Of a stretch of 64,000 bases of DNA, positions 7,686 to 17,117 are shown piece by piece. The translations under genes were made by a program, and so were the position numbers. Every line of letters begins with the position of its first letter. Position 1 is the first letter of the stretch. The notes beneath the pieces are model-generated. The model saw only the letters and a list, made by a program, of their open reading frames with translations, made no database searches and was not told the DNA's origin. This DNA comes from Lacihabitans sp. CCS-44 (lineage in GTDB: Bacteria; Bacteroidota; Bacteroidia; Cytophagales; Spirosomataceae). The DNA is taken from positions 1 to 64,000 of the forward strand of contig NZ_RJUE01000053.1 of NCBI RefSeq assembly GCF_024343735.1, given 5' to 3'.

Positions 7686-10600
7686 CTACCTATTCTTCTT
7701 AAAATTCTCTGCCTGCTCAAAAATCTCGATATATACTTCGTCACGTTCTACTGGTGGATAACCAAACTCATCTAAAAGTAGGATAAGTTCCACTTTCAAT
7801 GCAGATTTTATATCGTCACGTTTGTTCCAGTCGGGGAATTTGGCTTGGGCATCGACTACGTCCTTAACTGCTTTGGCTAGCTCTATTAGTTTTTCGTCAG
7901 GGTATTTGAAGTCATATTTCGCACACAACTCTTTTAATATGTCATAAAAAGCTTTTTCTTCAAAGTCAATTCCTAGGGCGTCCCCTGCTTTGAATTCCCT
8001 ATGAACTTCCCAAATCAGGTTGGTTAGCTGCTCAGCCATCTCTTCATAAACTTCGCTTCGTAATACATCGTTTTCATCTCGCTGATTGTACTTTTCAACC
8101 AATGCCTGCATTTTTTTTGAAAAATCAACACCCTTTACTTTGTTTACCTTTTTAATTTCGCCGATAATCTTGGCAAGTAATTGTTGCAACAATTTTATCT
8201 TAGTATTGGGTAGTTTTATCTTATCTATTTTGGCCAAATAATCTTCATCAAAAAGGTCATGCTCTGTTTCTTCACCCATTTTAAATATCTCCTGAACACC
8301 GTCGCTTTCTAGAGCATCTTTAATCATTTCCCTCACTCTAGCGTTCATTTGTGCAGTATCTGGAGCTTCCCCCTTCGTTAACTTAAATACAATAGACCGC
8401 ACAGCTAGATAAAAATGCGTAAAGTCCCTTTCTTTTTGTTTTAAGCTTTCACTTCCTGCACAAATATCATAGGCGGCTTTCAATCGTTTCACCATGCCCA
8501 TAAATCGGGTTTCAAACTCTTTGGTTTTTTGGGCATATTCTGCTGCTAGGTTCAAAGTGTTCAATGCCTCCAACGTGGTGCCTTTAAAATATTTGGTGCT
8601 ATCAAAACCATGGAAAAGCTTAGCTAATAAGTCCAGATGATTTCTAACGATGATTAATGACTCAGCTATGTCTTCAAAGTTGTTTTCATCACCTTTATTG
8701 TATTTGGCTAGGGCCAGATTCATTTGTTTTTTTATACCGATATAATCAACCACCAAACCCTTGTTTTTACCTTCATACTTGCGGTTTACTCTTGATATTG
8801 TCTGAATCAAATTATGCTGCTGTATAGGCTTATAAATATAAATACTATCCAAAAACGGTACATCAAAGCCCGTAAGCCACATATCTACAACAATGGCAAT
8901 CTTAAAGTTAGATTTCTCGTTTTTAAATTCAGTGTCAAGTGTTTTTCTATAAATTGAGGTGCCTAATAGCTTATAAAGTGTCTCGTCATCATCTTTACCT
9001 CTGGTCATAATCATTTTGATTCTTTCCATAGGTTTTATTTGTTTCTGCTCCTCTTCAGTCAGCACTGCATTATCTGCCGCAACTTTTATCTCATTCCATT
9101 CAGGCCGGAGTGCTATTACGTTTTTGTAAAATTCGTAGGCAATTTCTCTTGTACTGCAAACAAACATCGCCTTGCCTTTTACAGTTGCTCCTTCCGCAAT
9201 TCTATTTTCATAATGAGTCACAAAATCCAAGGTCAAGTCTTTTAGTACTTTGGGATCACCAAGTATGGTATTCATCTTTGCCGATTCCTCTTTACTCTGC
9301 TCTACTTGGTATTCGTTGGCACCCGCCTCTGCTGCTTTTTCGTAATACTTTTCTATTTTTTCTAGTTCACTATTGTTGAGTACTACTTTGGCTGCTCTAC
9401 CTTCATACACAATCCTGACCGTGATTTCGTCTTTCACTGACTCCGTCATGGTGTAAGCATCAACTACTTTACCGAAAACATCGAGAGTAGCATCTATGGG
9501 CGTTCCAGTGAAGCCAACGAATGTGGCATTCGGCAAAGAATCGTGCAAATATTTGGCGAATCCAAAGGTTTTAGAAACCCCCTCTTCTGTTATTTTTATC
9601 TTTTGGTCTAAGTTTGTCTGGCTTCTATGTGCTTCATCTGAAATACAAATCACGTTGGTTCTATCGCTCAATAGCTGGGTATCCTCTGTAAACTTGTGAA
9701 TGGTGGTTAAGAAAACTCCACCGCTTTGCCTGCCTTGTATCAATGCTCGTAAATCTGCTCTGCTTTCTACACTCACTATGGTATCGTCACCAATAAACTT
9801 CTTTGCGTTCGTAAATTGCCCAGATAGCTGGTCATCAAGGTCGGTTCTATCTGTAATTAATACGATGGTTGGGCTTCCAAAATATTCGCTTTTCATCAAC
9901 AACCTTGTGAGATAAAGCATCGTAAAACTTTTGCCACAACCAGTGGCTCCAAAGTATGTGCCTCCTTTACCATCGCCATCAGGTTTTTGAGCTTGCTTTA
10001 TATTATCAAACAATGCCCTCGCAGCATAGTATTGTGGATACCGACAAACTATTTTCTCGTTTTTCTTCGAGGTATCTGGTATGTATATGAAGTTTCTAAT
10101 GATATCACGCAAACGGTTTTTATTGAACATGCCTTGAATGAGCGTGTACATGCTATCTATACCGTCAACTTCTTTGGCAAGACCAGCTACTCTCCGCCAT
10201 GCATAGAAAAAATCGTAGGGTGCAAAGAAAGACCCTGCTTTATTATTAACCCCATCGCTGATTACACAAAATGCATTGTATTTAAACAACTCTGGAATAT
10301 CTCTGCGATACCGAACTGTGAGTTGTTTGAAAGCATCATGTATTGTAGCTTCTTCTCTGATGGCACTTTTAAACTCCAAAACTACTAAGGGTAATCCATT
10401 AACATAAACTATCCCATCTGGAATCCGCTTTTCGGTTCCCAATATTTCGAGCTGTGTTACAAATTTGTAAATATTGCTATCCTTTCCATATTCTTGCTCT
10501 TCTTCTGCCCAAACTTTAAGCAATTGTTCTTCTTTGGGTTTCAAATGTTTATTCAAACCCTTGTAATCTATCAGTTCTATATAAATATCTTTTTGGCTAC

Positions 10601-10889
10601 GGTCTTCTCGCTTTAATATAAAGCCGTCAGAAAGCATTTTTAAGAAGGTTTTATTACTTTCGTAAATGTCTGATGAAGGAAGTGACTTTAGCTGTAGAAT
10701 AATAGACCTGATTTCATTGGGAGTGATCCCTTCTGAATCATATTGTGATAATAAGAATGTGGCCAAATCTTCCTCAATCAATACTTCTTCGGGTCTTCGC
10801 ATAAGAGCAATACCCAAATTATGCGAATAGCCTTCAACCGCTAAAAGCTCTGTGAATGAATGTTCAAGTTTTGCTTCTGTGAATTTCAT
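7686..10889 (-). CDS. hsdR: Type I restriction enzyme, R subunit
   Basis: A 1067-residue motor-nuclease subunit that translocates DNA and cuts it when unmodified sites are recognised by HsdM/HsdS. The PD-(D/E)XK nuclease is visible as RIPDGIVYVN with D158 and LEFKSA with E172 and K174. The SF2 helicase follows: Walker A GATGCGKS (314-321), SDEAH (about 417-421), VGFTGTPID, and SRVNRKYEG. The length is normal for the family and nothing is broken. It is the last gene of the long leftward run, 19 bases after the DUF4276 gene. It is separated from hsdS by six other genes, an unusual arrangement. Confidence 0.95.
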   Translation of the reverse strand: MKFTEAKLEHSFTELLAVEGYSHNLGIALMRRPEEVLIEEDLATFLLSQYDSEGITPNEIRSIILQLKSLPSSDIYESNKTFLKMLSDGFILKREDRSQKDIYIELIDYKGLNKHLKPKEEQLLKVWAEEEQEYGKDSNIYKFVTQLEILGTEKRIPDGIVYVNGLPLVVLEFKSAIREEATIHDAFKQLTVRYRRDIPELFKYNAFCVISDGVNNKAGSFFAPYDFFYAWRRVAGLAKEVDGIDSMYTLIQGMFNKNRLRDIIRNFIYIPDTSKKNEKIVCRYPQYYAARALFDNIKQAQKPDGDGKGGTYFGATGCGKSFTMLYLTRLLMKSEYFGSPTIVLITDRTDLDDQLSGQFTNAKKFIGDDTIVSVESRADLRALIQGRQSGGVFLTTIHKFTEDTQLLSDRTNVICISDEAHRSQTNLDQKIKITEEGVSKTFGFAKYLHDSLPNATFVGFTGTPIDATLDVFGKVVDAYTMTESVKDEITVRIVYEGRAAKVVLNNSELEKIEKYYEKAAEAGANEYQVEQSKEESAKMNTILGDPKVLKDLTLDFVTHYENRIAEGATVKGKAMFVCSTREIAYEFYKNVIALRPEWNEIKVAADNAVLTEEEQKQIKPMERIKMIMTRGKDDDETLYKLLGTSIYRKTLDTEFKNEKSNFKIAIVVDMWLTGFDVPFLDSIYIYKPIQQHNLIQTISRVNRKYEGKNKGLVVDYIGIKKQMNLALAKYNKGDENNFEDIAESLIIVRNHLDLLAKLFHGFDSTKYFKGTTLEALNTLNLAAEYAQKTKEFETRFMGMVKRLKAAYDICAGSESLKQKERDFTHFYLAVRSIVFKLTKGEAPDTAQMNARVREMIKDALESDGVQEIFKMGEETEHDLFDEDYLAKIDKIKLPNTKIKLLQQLLAKIIGEIKKVNKVKGVDFSKKMQALVEKYNQRDENDVLRSEVYEEMAEQLTNLIWEVHREFKAGDALGIDFEEKAFYDILKELCAKYDFKYPDEKLIELAKAVKDVVDAQAKFPDWNKRDDIKSALKVELILLLDEFGYPPVERDEVYIEIFEQAENFKKNR

Positions 10890-10908
10890 GGCTTTTTAAA
10901 TTCTTAAA

Positions 10909-11553
10909 TCATTCTTGTAATTTATTGACGATCTTTTCTATCCATGAAGCAAATCGTGGACATTTTTCTAATATATTTTTAATATCCATCATTTCAAATA
11001 TCAAATCCCCATGAAATGCTTTTTTATATTTGAATATGTTTTCAAGTCTTTTAGAAGGAGCCGTTTGGGGCGAATTATTAATGTCTTCTGGATTAGGATA
11101 TGAAATCATTATTTGATTAATCTGCTCTAAACTTTCATTTGAATCAATAACAAAATCAAACCCACTCATTTCAGAAAACATTAAAGCTTCCAATTCGTGT
11201 TTCTGAATATATGGTATAAAATCGGGATGATTTCCTAATTCTGAATGGATAGCTGACTCAATTTCAGTTATTTTACTAGCATCAATGCTAAAAGAAGGAA
11301 AGTCGGTAGGCAGCTTAAAAAAATCTATTATGGATGTTACAATTACGTTTCCTTGTGCTAAAGTTCTAGTGATTTCATTTTTATATTTCCCAAAACTCCC
11401 CACTCCACCTTTCTTAAACTGTTTTCTGTTTGTTGTAATAGTTTGTGCATGTATAGGTATATTGAAACCAAGGCTTACTAAATACGGCAAGATTAACTTC
11501 TCGACTAGAATTATTTCACTATCTCCTTCTACTATAAACGCTAGCCTTTTCAT
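10909..11553 (-). CDS. DUF4276 family protein (TOPRIM-like), partner of the AAA ATPase
   Basis: A 214-residue protein beginning with FIVEGDSEIILVEKLILPYL, where E9 lies in a TOPRIM-like first strand, followed by TSIIDFFKLP with D77 and YIQKHELEALMFS. These are signatures of DUF4276, a family related to TOPRIM nuclease/primase folds. Its ATG shares its A with the TGA of the upstream ATPase gene, so translation is coupled. Pairs of a RecF-like ATPase with a separate TOPRIM-like protein parallel PARIS (AriA/AriB) and split-OLD logic; by analogy this is the effector half. Direct evidence of activity is not visible. Confidence 0.8.
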   Translation of the reverse strand: MKRLAFIVEGDSEIILVEKLILPYLVSLGFNIPIHAQTITTNRKQFKKGGVGSFGKYKNEITRTLAQGNVIVTSIIDFFKLPTDFPSFSIDASKITEIESAIHSELGNHPDFIPYIQKHELEALMFSEMSGFDFVIDSNESLEQINQIMISYPNPEDINNSPQTAPSKRLENIFKYKKAFHGDLIFEMMDIKNILEKCPRFASWIEKIVNKLQE

Positions 11554-12641
11554 CAGACAGAGTAAGGTTGAGCTCCAAATTTATTTTGACCCCACAAGTC
11601 TCCAAGCGTATATTCTTGCAACCATTCTGAAAAATCTTCTTCATGAAGTCTTTCGAATGTTGACCCTTCAGTAGTTCTGTTGGTAACAATTATGTCTTCA
11701 GGTGAAAAATTATCAATCAGATTGACAGACTGAGTAGAAAGTATCACCTGTGATTTTTCGGAGGCTGCTCGTACCATGGCCGCAAGCTTATTGATAGCTA
11801 CAGGATGTAAGCCCAACTCTGGCTCGTCAATGATAATGGTAGCGGGTGGCTCTGGCTGCATAAGTAATGTGGCCAAACAAATAAACCTTAAAGTACCATC
11901 AGACAGATGATAGGCATTAAAATATCCCTCTGGCTGGCCTTTTTCTCTCCATTCCAACTGTATGTTGTTGGTATTGAGGCGGTCGGGCTCCAAAATAAAA
12001 CGCTCAAAAAACGGGGCAATAGTTTGCACCATTTTTTCGATGCGTTGGAAATGTTTTGGATGCTTTATTTTTAACAAATACAGGTAAGCCGCCAAATTGG
12101 AGGCATCTGGCTTAAGTCGGAAATTGTCATTGATATTCGAAATACCTTTCATAGGCGACGTATCGCTGGTATCATGGAAATGATATACGTCGAATTCTCT
12201 CAGTCGCTGATTTACATAATGAGCTTGACTAAAGGGGACATCAGCAAATACTGTTTCCATTGTATTGCTGTCAAATTCTTTATAGTGCCAGGTCGATTTG
12301 CTTAAAAATGCGGTTTTAAGTGTATTTATGAAAAGGGTATTCTGAATTACTCCAAGTTCGATGTAAAATCTGTTCTTATTGGTATCAGAATTAGTAAATT
12401 CAATTTCTAATTTAATTAACTGCGTTTTTTTCTTTCCAAAATGTAGAAGACCATCTGCTCCGCCTTTAGAAAGAACAAATTTTTGAAAATTTTGCCGATG
12501 AATATTCTTCACCAATGAAAAAACAGAGACAAAATTGGATTTACCCACTCCATTGGCACCCAAAAGGATATTGATGGGTCCAAGGGTTAGATCCATGCTT
12601 TTGATGCTTTTGTAGCCTTCTATGTTTATTCGGGTAATCAT
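11553..12641 (-). CDS. AAA ATPase (RecF/SMC-like, AAA_21)
   Basis: A 362-residue ATPase. Walker A GANGVGKS is at residues 28-35, Walker B TIIIDEPELGLHP lies in the last third, and the switch region reads LSTQSVNLID, with Gln in place of the usual His as in many AAA_21 proteins. The signature-like segment is YHLSDGTLRFICLA. No DNA-binding or nuclease domain is appended. It is followed with a one-base overlap by the DUF4276 gene, so the two form a functional pair. Similar ATPases occur among restriction-linked genes inserted in hsd loci. Confidence 0.85.
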   Translation of the reverse strand: MITRINIEGYKSIKSMDLTLGPINILLGANGVGKSNFVSVFSLVKNIHRQNFQKFVLSKGGADGLLHFGKKKTQLIKLEIEFTNSDTNKNRFYIELGVIQNTLFINTLKTAFLSKSTWHYKEFDSNTMETVFADVPFSQAHYVNQRLREFDVYHFHDTSDTSPMKGISNINDNFRLKPDASNLAAYLYLLKIKHPKHFQRIEKMVQTIAPFFERFILEPDRLNTNNIQLEWREKGQPEGYFNAYHLSDGTLRFICLATLLMQPEPPATIIIDEPELGLHPVAINKLAAMVRAASEKSQVILSTQSVNLIDNFSPEDIIVTNRTTEGSTFERLHEEDFSEWLQEYTLGDLWGQNKFGAQPYSV

Positions 12642-12776
12642 TATAAACTGATATTCATGCTAATTTAATACAAAATAATGCCAAGATTAAAATTTGAATC
12701 GAAAAAGGGTTTTTTGATTGTAATATTCCATCATTTCATTCACTCATTACCCTTCCTCCCCATCAAAAGCCTCCCA

Positions 12777-12848
12777 TTAAAACACCGCACCTTCAGGGTC
12801 TATGGTTATATAAAGTTCCAGCAGGCGGATGTACAAGTCCATGCTCAT
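12777..12848 (-). other. Possible micro-ORF or gene remnant (23 codons)
   Basis: In the 230-base gap before the ATPase gene, an ATG at 12848 opens a 23-codon frame ending TAA at 12777. It reads MSMDLYIRLLELYITIDPEG and three more residues. The base composition is less A/T-rich than the flanks and the amino-acid mix looks protein-like. The frame is open up to the preceding gene's stop. It could be a tiny peptide or the scar of a lost gene. I cannot identify a parent. Confidence 0.2.
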
Positions 12849-12871
12849 TTCATCCAGAATTAAAAATTAAA

Positions 12872-13888
12872 TTAGAAAATCTGATACGCCACTTTTGACA
12901 AATCAATTGTTTTATCAAATTCCATTTTTAAACCGTTTAGGGGAATGATGGTGGTATATTTTGATGGTGCAAATGGTATATTATTGGGAGAGTTTATTAA
13001 TTGATCTAAGTATTTATTTACCTCAATTTTTATAGACGAGCCGTTCATGACTTTTGGCAGAAGTGTGTCATAGCTCGCATAATTTTCTACAAAATTTATG
13101 ATGGCAACTCTAATGGCTTCGATAATTTCCTGATAAAAATCCAAGTCCTCGATGCTAATAATTTTTACAAAACGCTCAATTTGAACACAAATCAATTCTG
13201 ATAAAATATCATTTAATATGTTTGGATTTGGATCTAAAAGAAGAAGTAGTAAGTTTACCTCGCTTTTGTTCCCATTATAATTAACTCTAAACTTATGCCG
13301 TTTCCCATTTACAATTATTTTATCTTTTAATTCAGCCTGCCTATCCAGTTCCTTTACCGGAACAAATGAAGTGTGATACAATAATTCCCCCACTTTGCTA
13401 TAAAAATCTGACTTTTCTGTAACTCTGGGGAAGACATACATTACCGATTCTGGTTTAATATCACCTTTATCAGCCAAAGCTCTTAATGTTGCATGTTGTG
13501 ATTTTTGAGAATCATCATTGAAAGAATACAAAACATGTTCGGGATCTGTATTTTTAGATTTCTCAAATAAAGAACCTTCTAGTTTTGAAAATTGACATCT
13601 ACTTCCTGACTTAAACTGGAGGATCATAAGCCTGTTCTCGATACCGTTTGCTGCTGGAAAATTAATTGAAACATCATAACCACCACTTTCTATATTTGCC
13701 TCCTCCTTTTGAGTTAATCCCTCGGCAAAAAATGTTGATTTCTTTAATAAATCTTGAAAAACAGTAGGTGGTATTTTTTGATAAACGGGGGATTCTTGCA
13801 AATACCACAGAAACGATTTGCTCAAATTGAGCAATTCGCTTGTGATATTAAGCTCAAAGGTTTTTTCATTGATTTCTTTTTTGGCCAT
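12872..13888 (-). CDS. Unknown protein with a possible PD-(D/E)XK-type nuclease core
   Basis: A 338-residue protein without a name I can recognise. The N-terminal third has an acidic helix (E12/E18), then GGYDVSINFPA with D72, then RLMILQFKSGS with Q91 and K93, and a Gln/His-rich helix after it. D-(n)-QxK is a known variant of the PD-(D/E)XK nuclease signature, so a nuclease-like fold is plausible. The C-terminal half is mostly helical. It stands alone, 200 bases after the OLD gene and 230 before the ATPase gene, with a repeated 11-mer upstream. It may be a single-gene defence factor; this is inference. Confidence 0.7.
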   Translation of the reverse strand: MAKKEINEKTFELNITSELLNLSKSFLWYLQESPVYQKIPPTVFQDLLKKSTFFAEGLTQKEEANIESGGYDVSINFPAANGIENRLMILQFKSGSRCQFSKLEGSLFEKSKNTDPEHVLYSFNDDSQKSQHATLRALADKGDIKPESVMYVFPRVTEKSDFYSKVGELLYHTSFVPVKELDRQAELKDKIIVNGKRHKFRVNYNGNKSEVNLLLLLLDPNPNILNDILSELICVQIERFVKIISIEDLDFYQEIIEAIRVAIINFVENYASYDTLLPKVMNGSSIKIEVNKYLDQLINSPNNIPFAPSKYTTIIPLNGLKMEFDKTIDLSKVAYQIF

Positions 13889-13981
13889 TGTTTTAATCTC
13901 TTTATTATCATTCTAAACCCATCAATTCAGCAGACGCCAGACCTAATTTACCGTTGGTACACTTCGTTTCATTTATGAATG

Positions 13982-14022
13982 TGATTCAATAAAATTTAGC
14001 ATTAAATATATTGATTCAATAA
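13982..14022 (-). repeat. 11-bp direct repeat spaced 30 bp upstream of the orphan gene
   Basis: TGATTCAATAA occurs at 13982-13992 and 14012-14022, exactly 30 bases apart, close to three helical turns. On the minus strand a TATATTTA box (-7 like) lies between the copies. The pair could be an operator controlling the gene starting at 13888. Confidence 0.35.
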
Positions 14023-14088
14023 GCTGTTCATTTGTAAAGGTGTGTTATTTGTAATTGATTACTCTAATAATTAAAAAGTTATTATTTT

Positions 14089-15840
14089 CTATTTTAATTT
14101 TTTTATGCTTTCATTCAATTTCGTCAAAAACAATTCAAAAGCTGGTAAAATATCATTTTCCGAAAAGTTTTCTTTTAAATTATTTTTGAAAATTTGCTTT
14201 AGAGATTTTTCAATATCTAATTTCTCAATAATATGACTATTCTTATGTTCTACATTGATTTTAAATTTTCCAAATTCATTTAATTCTTTTATAAAATAAT
14301 CTTTATTGTAGAAATCCTCTAAAGTTTCTATTGAATTATCAATATCTCCATATGAAACCCAGCTTCCATTTGGGTCTTTATATGTATTTTCTAATTCTTT
14401 CCTTTTACTTTTTGAAATTTGGTCTGAATCAGATATTATAATATATTTTTTATTTGCAAGATTTAAAATTGGAATAATTGTTTCCGCAACAGAGATTCCT
14501 TTTAAATAAGTCATTCCGTATTTATTAAAATCTTTACTTTTATTTTTTAATACGCAGTATTTTAAGAAGAATTCCTTGTCTAACCACCCTTCAAAAACCA
14601 AATTAATATTTTTTAATACTTCAAATAACGATGTACCTATTGCCCTTCGTAATAACTCATCATTTCCGAATGGAGAATTTTCACTTGGTTTTTCAATTGT
14701 TGTAATATCCTTATGCTTTTTTACTATGTAATGTCTATCAATCCTTTCTGAATCAATCATATATTGAGAATGAGTAGAATAAATTATTGGAGTTTTTTCT
14801 GAGATTCTCAATAATTCTTCTTTTAAATGAAATGCACTCGTTGGGTAAAGACTTTGATCCGGTTCATCAATTAGGATTATATCTTCATTTCCGATGATAT
14901 TAGATCTTGATTGAGTTGATAACATAAGTAGGATACTAATATATTTTTTAAATCCATCACTTCTGTCAGAAAAGGTATATTTTGCATTATTAACTACTTT
15001 AATTAGTATTTCGTTTCCATCAGGAATTAGAGAAATTTTGGTTTCTTTTAAATCTTCCCAAATATTTTGAAAGACTTCTGTTACTCCCTCAGAAACTTGA
15101 TCTAATAGGTTAGAATAGTCTCCATCCTGTAATTTTGCATCTTCAAATTCTTTTTTTATCGTATTTCTGCCACATAAACTAAATATATTTTGAAGACTTT
15201 TGAATTCGGAAGGTCTTGTGGTGAACTCAACAATATTTACCCTATCCGGCAATAAAAACTCATCAGAATATTTCCAATAGTGGCATTTTGTGTGATTTAT
15301 GCCAAAAATTTCTTTAATTGTTGCAAATATTTCAGATACCAATTCAACTTTTTTTCCTTCATCTGGATGATTAAAAAATTTACTATTTGTTAAAAATAAA
15401 TCTTTGCTAAATTTATAGGGTTTATTTTTCGTAGCCCAGTATGATAATTTAATTTCAGGGTCAGCCTGAATTGAAACAGTTTGTAATATTTCCGAGAAAT
15501 GAAACTTAATAAAGTTGGTTAGTGTGTAATTGTTATCAAAACTGATAGCTTCAATGTTTGAATAGTTTTCCAAAATTGTATCTTCAATCTCTTTTAAATC
15601 ATTATCGCTCAATTTATAAATGACTCTAACATAATAGTTTTCAATAATTTCGTTTTTGATTTTCTTTCTCTTGTCACTCTCGCTAATTTTATATTCACCG
15701 AATACCGAAGCAATAGCTTTTAGTATATTGCTTTTCCCAGCTTCATTTTTACCGATGAGAATGATACAATTACTATCCAATTTTATAGAAGCGGCCTTTA
15801 TAGATCTAAAGTTCGAGATTTCTATTCTGTCAATTTTCAT
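14089..15840 (-). CDS. OLD-family ATPase-TOPRIM nuclease
   Basis: A 583-residue overcoming-lysogenisation-defect family protein. The N-terminal ABC-type ATPase has Walker A GKNEAGKS (30-37), Walker B IILIDEPDQSLYP near 310 and STHSQYMID after it. The C-terminal TOPRIM domain shows VFEGWLDKEFF near 413 and IIISDSDQISKSKR near 470, giving the E-G and D-x-D metal ligands. OLD proteins are nucleases used in phage defence, alone or with a helicase (Gabija). No UvrD-like helicase gene is adjacent, so this looks like a stand-alone OLD. The gene is strikingly A/T-rich compared with hsdM, suggesting a separate origin. Confidence 0.88.
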   Translation of the reverse strand: MKIDRIEISNFRSIKAASIKLDSNCIILIGKNEAGKSNILKAIASVFGEYKISESDKRKKIKNEIIENYYVRVIYKLSDNDLKEIEDTILENYSNIEAISFDNNYTLTNFIKFHFSEILQTVSIQADPEIKLSYWATKNKPYKFSKDLFLTNSKFFNHPDEGKKVELVSEIFATIKEIFGINHTKCHYWKYSDEFLLPDRVNIVEFTTRPSEFKSLQNIFSLCGRNTIKKEFEDAKLQDGDYSNLLDQVSEGVTEVFQNIWEDLKETKISLIPDGNEILIKVVNNAKYTFSDRSDGFKKYISILLMLSTQSRSNIIGNEDIILIDEPDQSLYPTSAFHLKEELLRISEKTPIIYSTHSQYMIDSERIDRHYIVKKHKDITTIEKPSENSPFGNDELLRRAIGTSLFEVLKNINLVFEGWLDKEFFLKYCVLKNKSKDFNKYGMTYLKGISVAETIIPILNLANKKYIIISDSDQISKSKRKELENTYKDPNGSWVSYGDIDNSIETLEDFYNKDYFIKELNEFGKFKINVEHKNSHIIEKLDIEKSLKQIFKNNLKENFSENDILPAFELFLTKLNESIKKLK

Positions 15841-15919
15841 AATAGTTATTTTTTAAACGCATTTTCTAGAATATCGATTTAATTAAATTGTAGAACTAAT
15901 AAAAACATCAAATTTGATT

Positions 15920-16861
15920 TTATTTGACTTCACTGGTCAGTTCTTCAAAACTTATATTTTCAATTTTCAATTTTCCAATTTTGCTTGCTGAAACATCATT
16001 GTTTAAATTGATAAAAATTATGTAATACGTTTTTCCATTGAATAAATACCTATTTGGCCAATGCTTATCAGTTTCTGCTCCTGTTATTATTATTTCTGTA
16101 GCATCTAAATTGAAAACCACCAAATAACCAGTGTTTTTGTGATAGTCATTTGAGTATTTTACAATTTGAGCGAAACCACTTATTATTCGATCCTTTCGAT
16201 AACCTTTTTCAGAATCATATATTTTAATCTCCAAAACTAATGGATCTTTTGTGTCAATTAAGCTCACAATATCAGCTCTTCCTGATGTTGATTTTGGTGT
16301 GGAAAACGGATAATCAATTCCTTGTTCGAACAAAAAAAGCCGCAAATCATCTTCCAAAAGGTTTTCAAAGTTGCTCTTAATTTGTTTATACCTGTTAATT
16401 AGCTCTTTACCAGTAAACCATTCAGTTTTTAGTTTATATTTCTCAATAATATATAATACGTAACTAATCTCATCTAATTGGTCATGTAAATATTCAAATA
16501 ACGGGGTTACCATATTATCTTTTATATGCTCTAAAGTTTCCTTAACTCCCATATTAAATGAATAACGTGGGTCTTTCACTTCTTCAAGAATATATATAAT
16601 GTGCTGAAAATTAAATGCCGCAGATTCTTCTTCAGATTTAAATTCAAATTCATAATTCCTGTCATCTATTATTTTTTTAATAGTTTCTTTTGGAAAAGGA
16701 AAGTTTGATGATAGATCAGCTAATAAATTATTAATAATTGGTTCCCCCTTAATTTTATCAAAAAGGAATTTTAGTTTATTATTAAATGTATCGAAGTCAG
16801 ATTTCAAAAATCTGTTTCTCCATTCTTGCAGACTGGTTCTGAGTTGGTGATTGTAAAACAT
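15920..16861 (-). CDS. PD-(D/E)XK nuclease-like protein
   Basis: A 313-residue protein. The N-terminal half is helical. The C-terminal part has the classic nuclease order: an acidic helix (E170), SGRADIVSLI with D197, LVLEIKIYD with E211 and K213, then a helix with Q232-x-x-K-Y. This fits PD-(D/E)XK enzymes used for DNA cleavage and restriction-like defence. Its ATG overlaps the TAA of the zinc-ribbon gene (TAATG), so the two are translated together. The target is unknown. Confidence 0.75.
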   Translation of the reverse strand: MFYNHQLRTSLQEWRNRFLKSDFDTFNNKLKFLFDKIKGEPIINNLLADLSSNFPFPKETIKKIIDDRNYEFEFKSEEESAAFNFQHIIYILEEVKDPRYSFNMGVKETLEHIKDNMVTPLFEYLHDQLDEISYVLYIIEKYKLKTEWFTGKELINRYKQIKSNFENLLEDDLRLFLFEQGIDYPFSTPKSTSGRADIVSLIDTKDPLVLEIKIYDSEKGYRKDRIISGFAQIVKYSNDYHKNTGYLVVFNLDATEIIITGAETDKHWPNRYLFNGKTYYIIFINLNNDVSASKIGKLKIENISFEELTSEVK

Positions 16862-17091
16862 TATTTAAATAAGTTTTTTAAAGTGTTGTTTAAATCTTTT
16901 ATTGAATTTTCAATTTGTTTCTTAGCTCTGCTGCCTGATGCATCTTCATTAATTATTTCAATTTGGCATTTGCAATTATTACAATAAACCACTGATTCAT
17001 TAATAATATCAAAAGTCTGAATATCAAAGCTGTAAAAGCATTTGGGGCATTTGACTGAAAACCAAGTTTTTGAAAAATTGAACTCCATCAC
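16861..17091 (-). CDS. Small zinc-ribbon protein
   Basis: A 76-residue protein with VKCPKCFYSFD and VYCNNCKCQ, giving two Cys-x-x-Cys pairs about 20 residues apart, a zinc ribbon. A basic helical tail (SRAKKQIENSIKDLNNTLK) follows. It overlaps the downstream PD-(D/E)XK gene by one base and begins 26 bases after hsdS. It may act as a DNA- or protein-binding adaptor for the nuclease; no named family is recognised. Confidence 0.75.
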   Translation of the reverse strand: MMEFNFSKTWFSVKCPKCFYSFDIQTFDIINESVVYCNNCKCQIEIINEDASGSRAKKQIENSIKDLNNTLKNLFK

Positions 17092-17117
17092 TTTTCGGTT
17101 TTTAATGTATTTCTATT

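Noticed and set aside
7662-7690. Hairpin GGTAGGT/ACCTACC as terminator of hsdR
   Set aside because: The loop is 15 bases, the stem overlaps the hsdR stop codon and no T-tract follows.
9987-10388. Open frame antisense to hsdR
   Set aside because: It lies wholly inside the strongly supported hsdR frame and its product is Cys/Tyr/Ile-rich without any domain.
14089-15840. Gabija system (GajA)
   Set aside because: The protein is OLD-like, but no UvrD-type GajB helicase gene is adjacent; the RecD-like helicase at 3276 is far away and in a different operon.
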